From NCBI GenBank assembly GCA_021769545.1, contig JAETSS010000017.1, forward strand, positions 1-11,359: a DNA stretch of 11,359 nt, in the 5' to 3' direction. The notes below the pieces were generated by a model. It saw nothing but the letters and a program-made list of their open reading frames with translations. It searched no databases and was not told where the DNA came from. Positions 5,186 to 11,359 of this stretch are shown one piece after another. Position 1 is the stretch's first letter. Each line of letters begins with the position of its first letter. The position numbers and the translations under genes were made by a program. The stretch is from Eubacterium sp. (GTDB taxonomy: Bacteria > Bacillota_A > Clostridia > Peptostreptococcales > Anaerovoracaceae).

Positions 5186-7564
5186 ATGCAGAATTATTAT
5201 AAGCAATTTGAGACATGCAGAGAGCATGATATCCCTACATGCGCGGATGCGTGCCCTTTTAAAATGGATATCCTCTCCGTACAGGAAAGGATCACAAAGG
5301 GACGTTTCAATGCGGCATATAAGTCCATACGTGACTGCGTAGTTTTCCCCGGCATCGTGTCGGAGCTGTGTCCCGCATACTGTGAGAATGCATGTATACG
5401 AAGCGCCGTGGATTCGCCGGTACAGATCAGACAGCTGGAAAGATCGGTTATATCCAATGCAAAGCGCAGGGAGCCCAACAGATACAATCTTCCTGCAAGA
5501 AAGCAGCGGGTAGCCGTCGTCGGAGCGGGGCTGTCGGGAATGGGATTCGCCTTTCGTATGGCGTCGAAGAAATACGATGTTACGATATTCGAACGAAATG
5601 ATAAGATCGGCGGACGTCTGGCGCAGCTCATGGATGAGGAAACGTACATGGGCGAATTCGAGCTGCAGATGAAAAACGAAAAATACGGTCTCAGGCTGAA
5701 AACAGAGATCGATGATATATATGAGCTGTGTAAAGGTGAAGCTGAGGACAGCGAAGAAGATTATGAAAAGTACGATGTGATATATATAGCTACCGGAACC
5801 GGAGGCAACACCTTTGGCGTCCCGATGCCGGATCAAAGCGACGGGGCATCAGATGAGACAGACGGCTGTATGGTAATAGGAAAAACAGCGGTATTCATAG
5901 GCGGCGAGGTCTGCGGAAAAGATCTGATGCATGCTCTCGCTGACGGTATAAATATTTCCACAAGTGCGGAAGCATTTTTGAAGACGGGCAAGGCGGAATA
6001 TCCTAAAAAGCAGCCTCCAACAGGCTGTGTCGCAGATGAAGACAGGCTGACGGGATCTCCCGCCATCGTTCCTCAATGCGATATCATGACGGAGGATGAA
6101 TGCATCGCTGAGGCGCAGCGCTGCATACGATGCCGGTGCGATGCATGTGTAAATCAATGCGACCTGGTGGATTACTATGATAAGATGCCTGTCAAGATGC
6201 GTGACGAGATCTTCCTTTCGTGCAAGCCCGCAGGCTCCCTTGTACATAAGTCGCCGGCGAGAAAATATGTGGCGGCATGTACCATGTGCGGCATGATGAC
6301 GGAAGCATGTCCCGAGCATATAGACCTTTGCGGGATGGTGAAGTACGCGCGTCATAAGATGCATGAAGCCGATAAGGTACCGGAGGCGTACAGACAGTAT
6401 TTCATACGGGACATGGCCTTCGCCAACGGAGAATATGCCGCGTTGAAGAGGACTGCCGGAGCAGGAAAGGGCAAGTATGCGTTTTTCCCGGGCTGCGGCC
6501 TTGGAGCCCTCGACCCGGAATACGTTTTGAAGCCGTATAAATGGCTGCTTTCCAAAGAGGCGGACACGTCCATACTGCTCCGATGCTGCAGCGTCCCCGT
6601 AGACTGGGACGGAAACAGCGAGATGCATGATAAAGAGCTGGAAAGCCTGCGCCGGGACTGGATAGAGCTGGGAAAGCCGGTGATGATCATGGCCTGCATG
6701 TCCTGTATGAAGCATTTCAGGGAATATCTTCCTGAGATAGAGATGGTTTCGCTTTATGAAATATTGGATAAGTGGGGCTTTTACGATAAAGAAAGCGCAG
6801 CGGAAGCGGCGGAAGATGTGCAAGCCGCGGACACAGTAGGCGAGCGCTTTGCGATATTCGATCCGTGCTCTGCGAGAAATGATGATGACGTTCAGTCAGC
6901 GGTAAGATCGCTTATGGCAGCCTCGGGCGTAGATGCAGTGGATCTGCCTAAGGGAGACAGACACGGCTGCTGCGGATTCGGAGGTATGGGAAGCGTCGCA
7001 GCCCCGGATTTTGCAGAATACGTTGCCCAAAAACGTATCGAGATCAGCGACGACCCTTATATAGTATACTGTTCGAACTGCAAGGACATTTTCTGCGACA
7101 GAGGCAAGAAGGCAGTGCACATACTTGACCTACTCTTTGACATAGACCCTGATGCATCCGGCCCGATGCCAGATGTCACTCGAAAGAGGATAAACCGCGT
7201 CACGCTGAAAAAGCGCCTGCTTGAAGAAATATGGAACGAGGAAGCATCTATGGATATGGAACAATACGAAAAGGATCATAAGATCATCATGACCGAGGAA
7301 GTACGCCGGAAGGCAAACAGGCAGAAGATCCTGGAGGAGGATATCTACGAGGTGATCTCCAATGCGGAAACCACCGGAAGGAAGACTTTGGATCCCGAGA
7401 CCGGTCACTACAAGGCATACAAGGAGATCGGCTATATCACATGCTGGGTGGAGTACAGCCCCGCAGAGGAAGGCTATGAGGTGCATAATCTCTATACCCA
7501 CAGGATGAAAATAGAACTGGAGGCCGTTTGGAATGGAAAAAAAACAGATACTGATATGCGATAG
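5186..7564 (+). CDS. FAD/Fe-S/CCG-domain fusion oxidoreductase (pyridine nucleotide-disulfide oxidoreductase/dicluster-binding type)
   Basis: A 792-residue soluble multi-cofactor electron carrier. Residues 1-95 form a GltD-type Fe-S region (C11, C19, C23, C51, C62, C66, C70). An FAD fold follows, with GAGLSG (113-118), E136, YDVIYIATG (196-204) and a second FAD segment, VFIGGEV (236-242). Only about 120 residues separate the first and last FAD motifs, about half the GltD spacing as I recall it, and no second GxGxxG is seen, so the NAD(P)H domain appears missing. Then come two 4Fe-4S cluster motifs (C313, C316, C318, C321, C325; C365, C368, C375) and two HdrB-like CCG domains (C437, CC467-468, C504, C507; C561, CC595-596, C629, C632). 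A C-terminal tail contains ITCWVEYSP (751-759). ATG with AGGAAGGAG 5 nt upstream is a firm start. The next gene begins inside its 3' end. I infer it carries electrons for the aldehyde oxidoreductase. Confidence 0.82.
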   Translation: MQNYYKQFETCREHDIPTCADACPFKMDILSVQERITKGRFNAAYKSIRDCVVFPGIVSELCPAYCENACIRSAVDSPVQIRQLERSVISNAKRREPNRYNLPARKQRVAVVGAGLSGMGFAFRMASKKYDVTIFERNDKIGGRLAQLMDEETYMGEFELQMKNEKYGLRLKTEIDDIYELCKGEAEDSEEDYEKYDVIYIATGTGGNTFGVPMPDQSDGASDETDGCMVIGKTAVFIGGEVCGKDLMHALADGINISTSAEAFLKTGKAEYPKKQPPTGCVADEDRLTGSPAIVPQCDIMTEDECIAEAQRCIRCRCDACVNQCDLVDYYDKMPVKMRDEIFLSCKPAGSLVHKSPARKYVAACTMCGMMTEACPEHIDLCGMVKYARHKMHEADKVPEAYRQYFIRDMAFANGEYAALKRTAGAGKGKYAFFPGCGLGALDPEYVLKPYKWLLSKEADTSILLRCCSVPVDWDGNSEMHDKELESLRRDWIELGKPVMIMACMSCMKHFREYLPEIEMVSLYEILDKWGFYDKESAAEAAEDVQAADTVGERFAIFDPCSARNDDDVQSAVRSLMAASGVDAVDLPKGDRHGCCGFGGMGSVAAPDFAEYVAQKRIEISDDPYIVYCSNCKDIFCDRGKKAVHILDLLFDIDPDASGPMPDVTRKRINRVTLKKRLLEEIWNEEASMDMEQYEKDHKIIMTEEVRRKANRQKILEEDIYEVISNAETTGRKTLDPETGHYKAYKEIGYITCWVEYSPAEEGYEVHNLYTHRMKIELEAVWNGKKTDTDMR

Positions 7565-7727
7565 ATGCAAGGTGGAGCTTAAGGAAATGGACGTGCAGTT
7601 TTCCTATCTGGGAAAGAGCTTCAGACACAAGGTGAACAGGTGCCCTCAGTGCGGTCAGGTCTGCCTTTCGGAGGATCTGGTCACCGGAAGGATGAGCCAG
7701 GTGGAGTCCATGATGGAGGATAAGTGA
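7533..7727 (+). CDS. Small double-CxxC redox/zinc protein (DVU_1557-like)
   Basis: A 64-residue protein with two CxxC pairs, CDRC (9-12) and CPQCG (38-42), separated by a FSYLGKSFRHKV stretch and ending in GRMSQVESMMEDK. The layout fits a small rubredoxin-like or zinc-ribbon protein. From memory it resembles the DVU_1557 redox protein family, which in Desulfovibrio lies beside the MOP aldehyde oxidoreductase and the FAD/dicluster protein; I could not check this by search. It starts within the flavoprotein gene (32-bp overlap) behind GGAGG at 7519-7523, and its stop overlaps the next start, so three genes are translated as a coupled set. A role in electron transfer or cofactor handling with the 792-aa protein is inferred. 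Confidence 0.75.
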   Translation: MEKKQILICDRCKVELKEMDVQFSYLGKSFRHKVNRCPQCGQVCLSEDLVTGRMSQVESMMEDK

Positions 7728-8665
7728 TGAGTAATTTTTATGCAAGGATATGTCCTCAAGGTCATGTGGATATAACATACAGGAGAGCAAAGGAGGAGCG
7801 CTGTCCAAAATGCGGCGGACCGCTGATGGATTCGTGTCCTGAGTGCGGCAGCATCATAAAGCAGTGGCATTACTACGGCATGGTATACCTGACGCCCAAA
7901 AACCTGAAATTTGAAAGACCCAACCAATGCCCTGCGTGCGGAGCACCCTTTCCATGGAGCAGGCCGGAAGAATATGCGATGTCTGAAATAACCACCATTC
8001 TGTGGGACGTGGACGGGACGCTTCTTGACTTCAAGGCTTCGGAGGAGGAGTGCATCCGCGGATGTCTCGCAAAGTACGGCGTACATATAAGCGACGAGCA
8101 GATGGACGGGTATTCACAGTGCAAACATTCCTACCGGAACAGGCCGGAGACCGGTGAAATAACTCGGATGCAGGTCTATCTGGGAAGATTCGAGGATTTC
8201 TTCGCCTACCTAGGCGTTTCCCATCTCCCCGTGGAGCAGATCAACGACGAGTATCAGGAGGCGCTGGGATCAAGCGTCGTGATGCATCGGTACGCAACCG
8301 AGATATGCGGATATCTCAAGGGCAGATACAGGCAGTATGTAGTTACCAACGGAAGCGCGGTGGCACAGTGGGGAAAGCTGAAAAAAAGCGGACTCGAGGA
8401 CTTCATGGACGGTATCTTCATTTCCGAGGAAATGGGCGCGGAAAAGCCAAGCAGAGAGTTTTTCGATATGTGCAGCATGAAGATCCCGGACTACGATCCC
8501 GCGAAGACGATGATAATAGGCGATTCTCTGACAAGCGACATGGCGGGAGGAAACAATGCAGGGATAATATGCTGCTGGTTCAATCCCGATGGCAATGAGT
8601 TGACGGCAGATCTGCGTATAGATCACGAGATAAGATCGCTGAAGGAGCTTGAGGAGATACTTTAG
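7727..8665 (+). CDS. Zinc-ribbon (DUF2321-like) and HAD-family hydrolase fusion
   Basis: A 312-residue two-part protein. Residues 1-80 match the DUF2321 pattern of treble zinc-ribbon proteins: CPQGH (9-13), CPKCG (26-30), CPECG (37-41), CPACGAPFPWS (68-78). Residues about 86-312 are a HAD phosphatase of the YjjG/nucleotidase type: motif I DVDGT (94-98, nucleophile D94), motif II TNGS (207-210), motif III K240 in EKP, and motif IV GDSLTSD (265-271). ATG 7727, overlapping the previous stop as TGATG, is chosen because GGAGG lies 7 nt upstream; GTG 7724 would add one residue. An internal ATG (M85, base 7979) with GGAAGA 7 nt upstream starts exactly at the HAD boundary, so a separate HAD product may also be made. 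The substrate is unknown; metabolite repair, such as dephosphorylation of damaged nucleotides, is one option. Confidence 0.82.
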   Translation: MSNFYARICPQGHVDITYRRAKEERCPKCGGPLMDSCPECGSIIKQWHYYGMVYLTPKNLKFERPNQCPACGAPFPWSRPEEYAMSEITTILWDVDGTLLDFKASEEECIRGCLAKYGVHISDEQMDGYSQCKHSYRNRPETGEITRMQVYLGRFEDFFAYLGVSHLPVEQINDEYQEALGSSVVMHRYATEICGYLKGRYRQYVVTNGSAVAQWGKLKKSGLEDFMDGIFISEEMGAEKPSREFFDMCSMKIPDYDPAKTMIIGDSLTSDMAGGNNAGIICCWFNPDGNELTADLRIDHEIRSLKELEEIL

Positions 8666-8686
8666 AGAAAAGGAACAGGTGATGAC

Positions 8687-9226
8687 ATGTATTATTCGGC
8701 ACACTATGCTTCGCCTATAGGCGATATGATAATGATAAGTCACGGGGAAAAGCTGGCAGAGCTCTGGTTCGTGGGGGAGAAATATTCATGCGAGCCTGAT
8801 GTAGACAGCTTTGTAAAGCCGCAGGACGTGGATGCTTTGCAAAAAACTGCGGAGTGGCTTGACGAATACTTTGCGGGAGAAGCACCATCCGTATCCCGGC
8901 TTCCGCTGGCCCCGGAGGGGAGCGCATTCAGACAGATCGTCTGGGACATCCTGCTGGAGATACCGTACGGCAAGGTCACCACATACGGAGAAGTTGCCAA
9001 AGAAGCCGCAAGACGAATGGGCAAAGAGAGCATGTCCAGTCAGGCTGTGGGCGGCGCAGTGGGACACAACCCGATATCCGTCATCATCCCGTGTCATCGC
9101 GTCATAGGAAGCAACGGAAGCCTTACGGGATACGCAGGCGGCATAGATAAGAAGATCGCACTGCTTGAGCTGGAAGGCGTGGATATGAGCGATATGTTCG
9201 TTCCCGAGAAGGGAACGGCGTTGTAA
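8687..9226 (+). CDS. ogt: Methylated-DNA--[protein]-cysteine S-methyltransferase (O6-alkylguanine-DNA alkyltransferase)
   Basis: A 179-residue suicide DNA repair protein that moves alkyl groups from O6-alkylguanine to its own cysteine. The active-site motif IIPCHRVI (133-140) holds the acceptor C136, followed by GSLTGYAGG (144-152). The FRQIVWDILLEIPYGKVTTYGE region (81-102) is the usual helix-turn-helix/arginine-finger area, and QAVGGAVGHNP (119-129) precedes the active site. The length is normal. ATG 8687 follows AGGA and AGGTGA; the 21-bp gap from the HAD gene suggests it is the last gene of the redox operon. Its presence fits protection against reactive alkylating or aldehyde-derived damage, but this is inference. 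ogt is used because no Ada N-terminal domain is present. A terminator follows at 9276. Confidence 0.93.
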   Translation: MYYSAHYASPIGDMIMISHGEKLAELWFVGEKYSCEPDVDSFVKPQDVDALQKTAEWLDEYFAGEAPSVSRLPLAPEGSAFRQIVWDILLEIPYGKVTTYGEVAKEAARRMGKESMSSQAVGGAVGHNPISVIIPCHRVIGSNGSLTGYAGGIDKKIALLELEGVDMSDMFVPEKGTAL

Positions 9227-9275
9227 AGGCGGCAGACTCGCATAGGTTTGTTCCTTAAATTTCAAGATAAAAAAC

Positions 9276-9328
9276 AGGAGCATAGTATCGATATATGGAT
9301 ATATCGATATCGGACTCCTACTTTTTTT
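9276..9328. terminator. Bidirectional terminator with long palindromic core
   Basis: AGGAG (9276-9280) pairs with CTCCT (9315-9319), and inside lies a perfect 11-bp inverted repeat, TATCGATATAT (9286-9296) against 9299-9309, separated only by GG. Seven T follow at 9322-9328, and a run of A precedes at 9269-9274, so the hairpin can terminate on both strands. It separates the plus-strand redox operon from the minus-strand transposase relic. Confidence 0.82.
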
Positions 9329-9405
9329 GATATTATAACTTTGCCGTTGATACTTTGATGCACTTTTCCATGATTTGCTGAATTTCCGGATTTTTTATGC
9401 GGAAT

Positions 9406-10248
9406 CTAGAGGTTCTCTATCTCTTCACTTGTCAGTCCTGTGTTTTGAGCGATAATATCTATTGGGAGCCCGGCAGATTTGAAATTCCGGGCGATTTTTT
9501 TCTTTGCTTCCGCTTCACCGCGTGCTTCGCCTTCTTCCAGCCCTCTGAGATATCCATCGTTTTCTCTTATCGCTTCACATTGCTCTCTAGTCAGTTCATG
9601 ACATAATATACCCATAATCTCACCACCATTTTTCTTCAGGAAGTCTTTCAGCATTCCTTCACTCACACATTCATCAATGCTCTTTTCTACGGCCTGTTTC
9701 AGCTGCAGCTCTTTTGCATTCTCCCTTATCATGTGGATGAATCTGCTGTATTCCTCAAGAGTCCTGCACCGTCTTAAAAGCTCCGCGCCTTTTTCGTAGT
9801 TGACATTAATGATTTTTACTTCTGCTTCTACGGGTATTGTATCACATTTGGCGACATATGAGTCGGAAAGTTTTATTTTATCTTCCACGGGTATCTCGGC
9901 TATGCCGTTATAGAATACGTACAGCTCCGGCACAGGAACGCGTACTTTCCTGGTGCTGTATATTTCATTGGAAATGAAAGCCTGGCTTGATTTATCAGAG
10001 AGAAAAGCGGCAGGCGAGGATATAGACAGCAAAAATATCAAAAAACATAAGAACGATGTGTTTAGGTTAGCTACAAATACGGAGAAGGATGTAAATTGAA
10101 CTGTAGGCTCAATATGCGGTCGGGATTTGTATATCTCAATAAAAGATGGTATTATAACGACAGTAGTCTTATTTTGCAAAAAATATAATCGATGCAAGAG
10201 ATTGGTTGCTTGGTTTAACTGATTGAAATATAAAGAAACTACAGACAA
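9406..10248 (-). pseudogene. Rpn/PD-(D/E)XK nuclease-family transposase, 5'-damaged relic
   Basis: Similarity to the clostridial Rpn family (putative recombination-promoting nuclease/transposase, PDDEXK_2 type) starts near residue 94 of this 280-codon frame, at about base 9969. It covers STRKVRVPVPELYVFYNG (98-115), KLSDSY (126-131), the EVKIINVNYEKGAELLRRC region (143-161), YSRFIHMIRENAKE (167-180) and the usual tail ending GLTSEEIENL. The catalytic N-terminal nuclease half is missing. The 5' third of the frame (9970-10248) has Ser/Phe/Leu-rich sequence unlike the family, begins with TTG and has no ribosome binding site, so it is probably not coding. The glutamate- and glycine-rich linker GLEEGEARGEAEAKKK (235-250) is typical of the family. 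It is best read as a dead remnant; a short expressed C-terminal fragment is possible but unlikely. Confidence 0.72.
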
Positions 10249-10268
10249 AAATTAAAGGAGGAAAGAAA

Positions 10269-10556
10269 ATGACTAATTTTTATGTCACCTATAAGCTAAA
10301 GGACAAGGAAACGCGCAAGGCATTTTATGAAGCGGTGAAGGCAAGCGGAGCTCCGGAGAAGACAAGAGAGGAAGACGGATGCATAAGATATGAATTCTTT
10401 TTCTATGCAGATGATGACAGTGCAGTGCTGCTTTGGGAGCAGTGGGAAAGCAGAGAGGCTCAGAAGATACATCTGAAACAGCCGCATTATCTTGAGTTCG
10501 ATGCCATAAAGAAAAGCTACGGTGTCGAAATGGATGTACTTACGGAGGATGCATAG
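10269..10556 (+). CDS. Antibiotic biosynthesis monooxygenase (ABM) fold protein, YgiN-type
   Basis: A 95-residue dimeric alpha+beta (ferredoxin-like) barrel protein of the ABM/putative quinol monooxygenase group. The pattern is typical: a first strand FYVTYKLKD (4-12), a helix, EEDGCIRYEFF (35-45), LLWEQWES (55-62), then HLKQPHYLEF (68-77). Family members include cofactor-free oxygenases, heme-degrading enzymes and many of unknown role, so the substrate is unknown; in an anaerobe it may deal with oxygen or quinone-like toxins. A very strong ribosome binding site, AAAGGAGG, lies just upstream. TATAAT at 10184-10189 may be the -10 box, though I see no convincing -35. It appears to be a single-gene unit, closed by the hairpin at 10577. 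Confidence 0.87.
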   Translation: MTNFYVTYKLKDKETRKAFYEAVKASGAPEKTREEDGCIRYEFFFYADDDSAVLLWEQWESREAQKIHLKQPHYLEFDAIKKSYGVEMDVLTEDA

Positions 10557-10576
10557 AAGCGATAGCGTAAATAAAC

Positions 10577-10642
10577 GGAGCTGCCGTATCGGAACAATGG
10601 AGATGTTCATGTGACCCGATCAGGCAGCTCCTGTGATTTTTT
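10577..10642. terminator. Large terminator hairpin between ABM gene and crotonase
   Basis: GGAGCTGCC (10577-10585) pairs perfectly with 10623-10631. An inner ATCGG (10588-10592) pairs with CCGAT (10616-10620), and a smaller AACA/TGTT stem sits in the loop. Six T follow at 10637-10642 for plus-strand transcripts. The other flank reads TTTATTT on the minus strand, so the same hairpin could also end the convergent crotonase transcript. Confidence 0.85.
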
Positions 10643-10664
10643 GACGGATTTTCTTACATTGTTT

Positions 10665-11359
10665 TTATTTGTTCTTGAAATCCGGTTTTCTCTTTTCGAG
10701 GAACGCAGTCATACCTTCGACTCTGTCTTCAGAGCAGAACGGACCGCCGAAGGCTTCGCTTTCCAGAGCGATGGAAGTATTGGCGTCCAGCATGATGCCG
10801 TTATTGATGGCGATCTTTGCGGTCTTGATGGCTATAGGAGCATTGTTCATGATGGTCCTTGCCAGTGCTTCGCATGTATCCATGAGCTTTTCCGGAGCGA
10901 CTACCTTTTCAACAAGTCCTATCCTGAGGGCTTCCTGTGCGTCGATCATCTCTCCCGTCATGATGAGATATTTGCTCATGCCTTTTCCCACCAGCTTCGG
11001 AAGTCTTTGAGTGCCGCCGAAGCCCGGAATGATTCCGAGACCAACCTCAGGCTGTCCGAACTTGGCTTTTTCGGAAGCTATGCGTATATCACATGCCATT
11101 GCCAGTTCGCATCCGCCGCCCAGCGCGAATCCGTTTACGGCTGCGATGACAGGCTTATCCATGGACTCTATATAATTGATTATCCTTGAGCCTTTGCGGA
11201 TGACATCCTGACCTTCGACACCTGAATAGGAAGCCATCTGAGCGAGATCTGCGCCCGCAACGAAGGCCTTGCCTGCGCCCGTGAGTATAACGATCTGCGC
11301 CGCAGGGGCGTCGGCGAGGGGTTCGCTTAGGGTTTGCAGGTCTCCCAGCACTTCCGCCG
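10665..11359 (-). CDS. crt: Enoyl-CoA hydratase / 3-hydroxybutyryl-CoA dehydratase (crotonase), 5' end beyond window
   Basis: About 231 C-terminal residues of a crotonase are visible; the frame stays open to the right edge, and the GTG at 11351 is internal, since roughly 30 family residues are still missing upstream. Counting from that GTG, the oxyanion-hole segment is GKAFVAGADL (27-36) and GFALGGGCELAMACD (74-88). The two catalytic glutamates are E82 (GGCE) and E102 (GQPE), followed by GFGGTQRLPKLVG (110-122) and the closing TAFLEKRKPDF. Both acids are intact, so the enzyme should add or remove water at the 2,3 bond of short-chain acyl-CoA. The sequence is closest in my memory to clostridial Crt of the butyrate pathway, but an identical fold serves fatty and amino acid oxidation. 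Operon partners are outside the window. Confidence 0.93.
   Translation of the reverse strand, partial: AEVLGDLQTLSEPLADAPAAQIVILTGAGKAFVAGADLAQMASYSGVEGQDVIRKGSRIINYIESMDKPVIAAVNGFALGGGCELAMACDIRIASEKAKFGQPEVGLGIIPGFGGTQRLPKLVGKGMSKYLIMTGEMIDAQEALRIGLVEKVVAPEKLMDTCEALARTIMNNAPIAIKTAKIAINNGIMLDANTSIALESEAFGGPFCSEDRVEGMTAFLEKRKPDFKNK

Noticed and set aside
9286..9309. Palindrome TATCGATATAT as an operator or attachment site
   Set aside because: It sits inside a hairpin flanked by oligo-A and oligo-T between converging genes, so terminator function explains it.
9333..9405. Short minus-strand open stretch (RIKNPEIQQIMEK...) just downstream of the Rpn relic in a +1 frame
   Set aside because: The relic already ends with the usual family tail, and the stretch is only about 26 codons with no start or family match; a frameshifted tail cannot be shown.
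10611..11189. Plus-strand open frame of 192 codons
   Set aside because: It lies antisense to the clear crotonase gene, has no ribosome binding site, and its composition is that of a shadow frame.

Overview
The window looks like chromosomal DNA from an anaerobic Clostridia-type Firmicute. The evidence is AGGAGG-type ribosome binding sites, a clostridial-style crotonase (Crt), a molybdenum aldehyde oxidoreductase of the anaerobe MOP type, and Cys-rich CCG (heterodisulfide-reductase-like) redox modules. Genus cannot be fixed from the sequence alone. There are no tRNA or rRNA genes, no CRISPR array and no intact mobile element.

Layout. (1) 1-885: 3' end of a molybdopterin-dependent aldehyde oxidoreductase, closed by an intrinsic terminator. 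(2) 966-5030: a promoter, a 16-codon ORF, a LuxR-type regulator, a DHDPS/N-acetylneuraminate-lyase-superfamily aldolase, a terminator overlapping its stop codon, a second paralogous aldolase, and a urea-transporter-family membrane protein translationally coupled to it. (3) 5121-9226: a tightly packed redox operon with an FAD/Fe-S/CCG fusion protein (792 aa), a 64-aa double-CxxC redox protein, a zinc-ribbon (DUF2321-like) plus HAD hydrolase fusion, and an O6-alkylguanine-DNA alkyltransferase. (4) 9276-10248: a bidirectional terminator and the 5'-damaged relic of an Rpn/PD-(D/E)XK transposase-family gene on the minus strand. (5) 10269-10556: an antibiotic-biosynthesis-monooxygenase (ABM) fold protein. 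(6) 10665-11359: a minus-strand enoyl-CoA hydratase/crotonase whose 5' end lies outside the window.

How it fits together. The regulator operon and the redox operon start with the same module. The 60 bp ending just before each start region (966-1025 and 5121-5180) match ungapped at 48 of 60 positions, and the two ATG codons align exactly. This suggests co-regulation, perhaps by the LuxR protein itself. From memory, the FAD/dicluster protein and the 64-aa CxxC protein resemble families that neighbour MOP-type aldehyde oxidoreductases in Desulfovibrio (the DVU_1557-1559 region). I therefore infer that they serve the aldehyde oxidoreductase at the window start.

The most novel part is the regulator, two aldolases and UT-family channel set. 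Both aldolases keep the Schiff-base lysine but lack the Thr and Tyr of the usual proton relay, and they sit beside a channel of the urea-transporter fold. The substrate is not readable from sequence, but the set looks like an uncharacterised small-molecule uptake and cleavage pathway placed between aldehyde oxidation genes.
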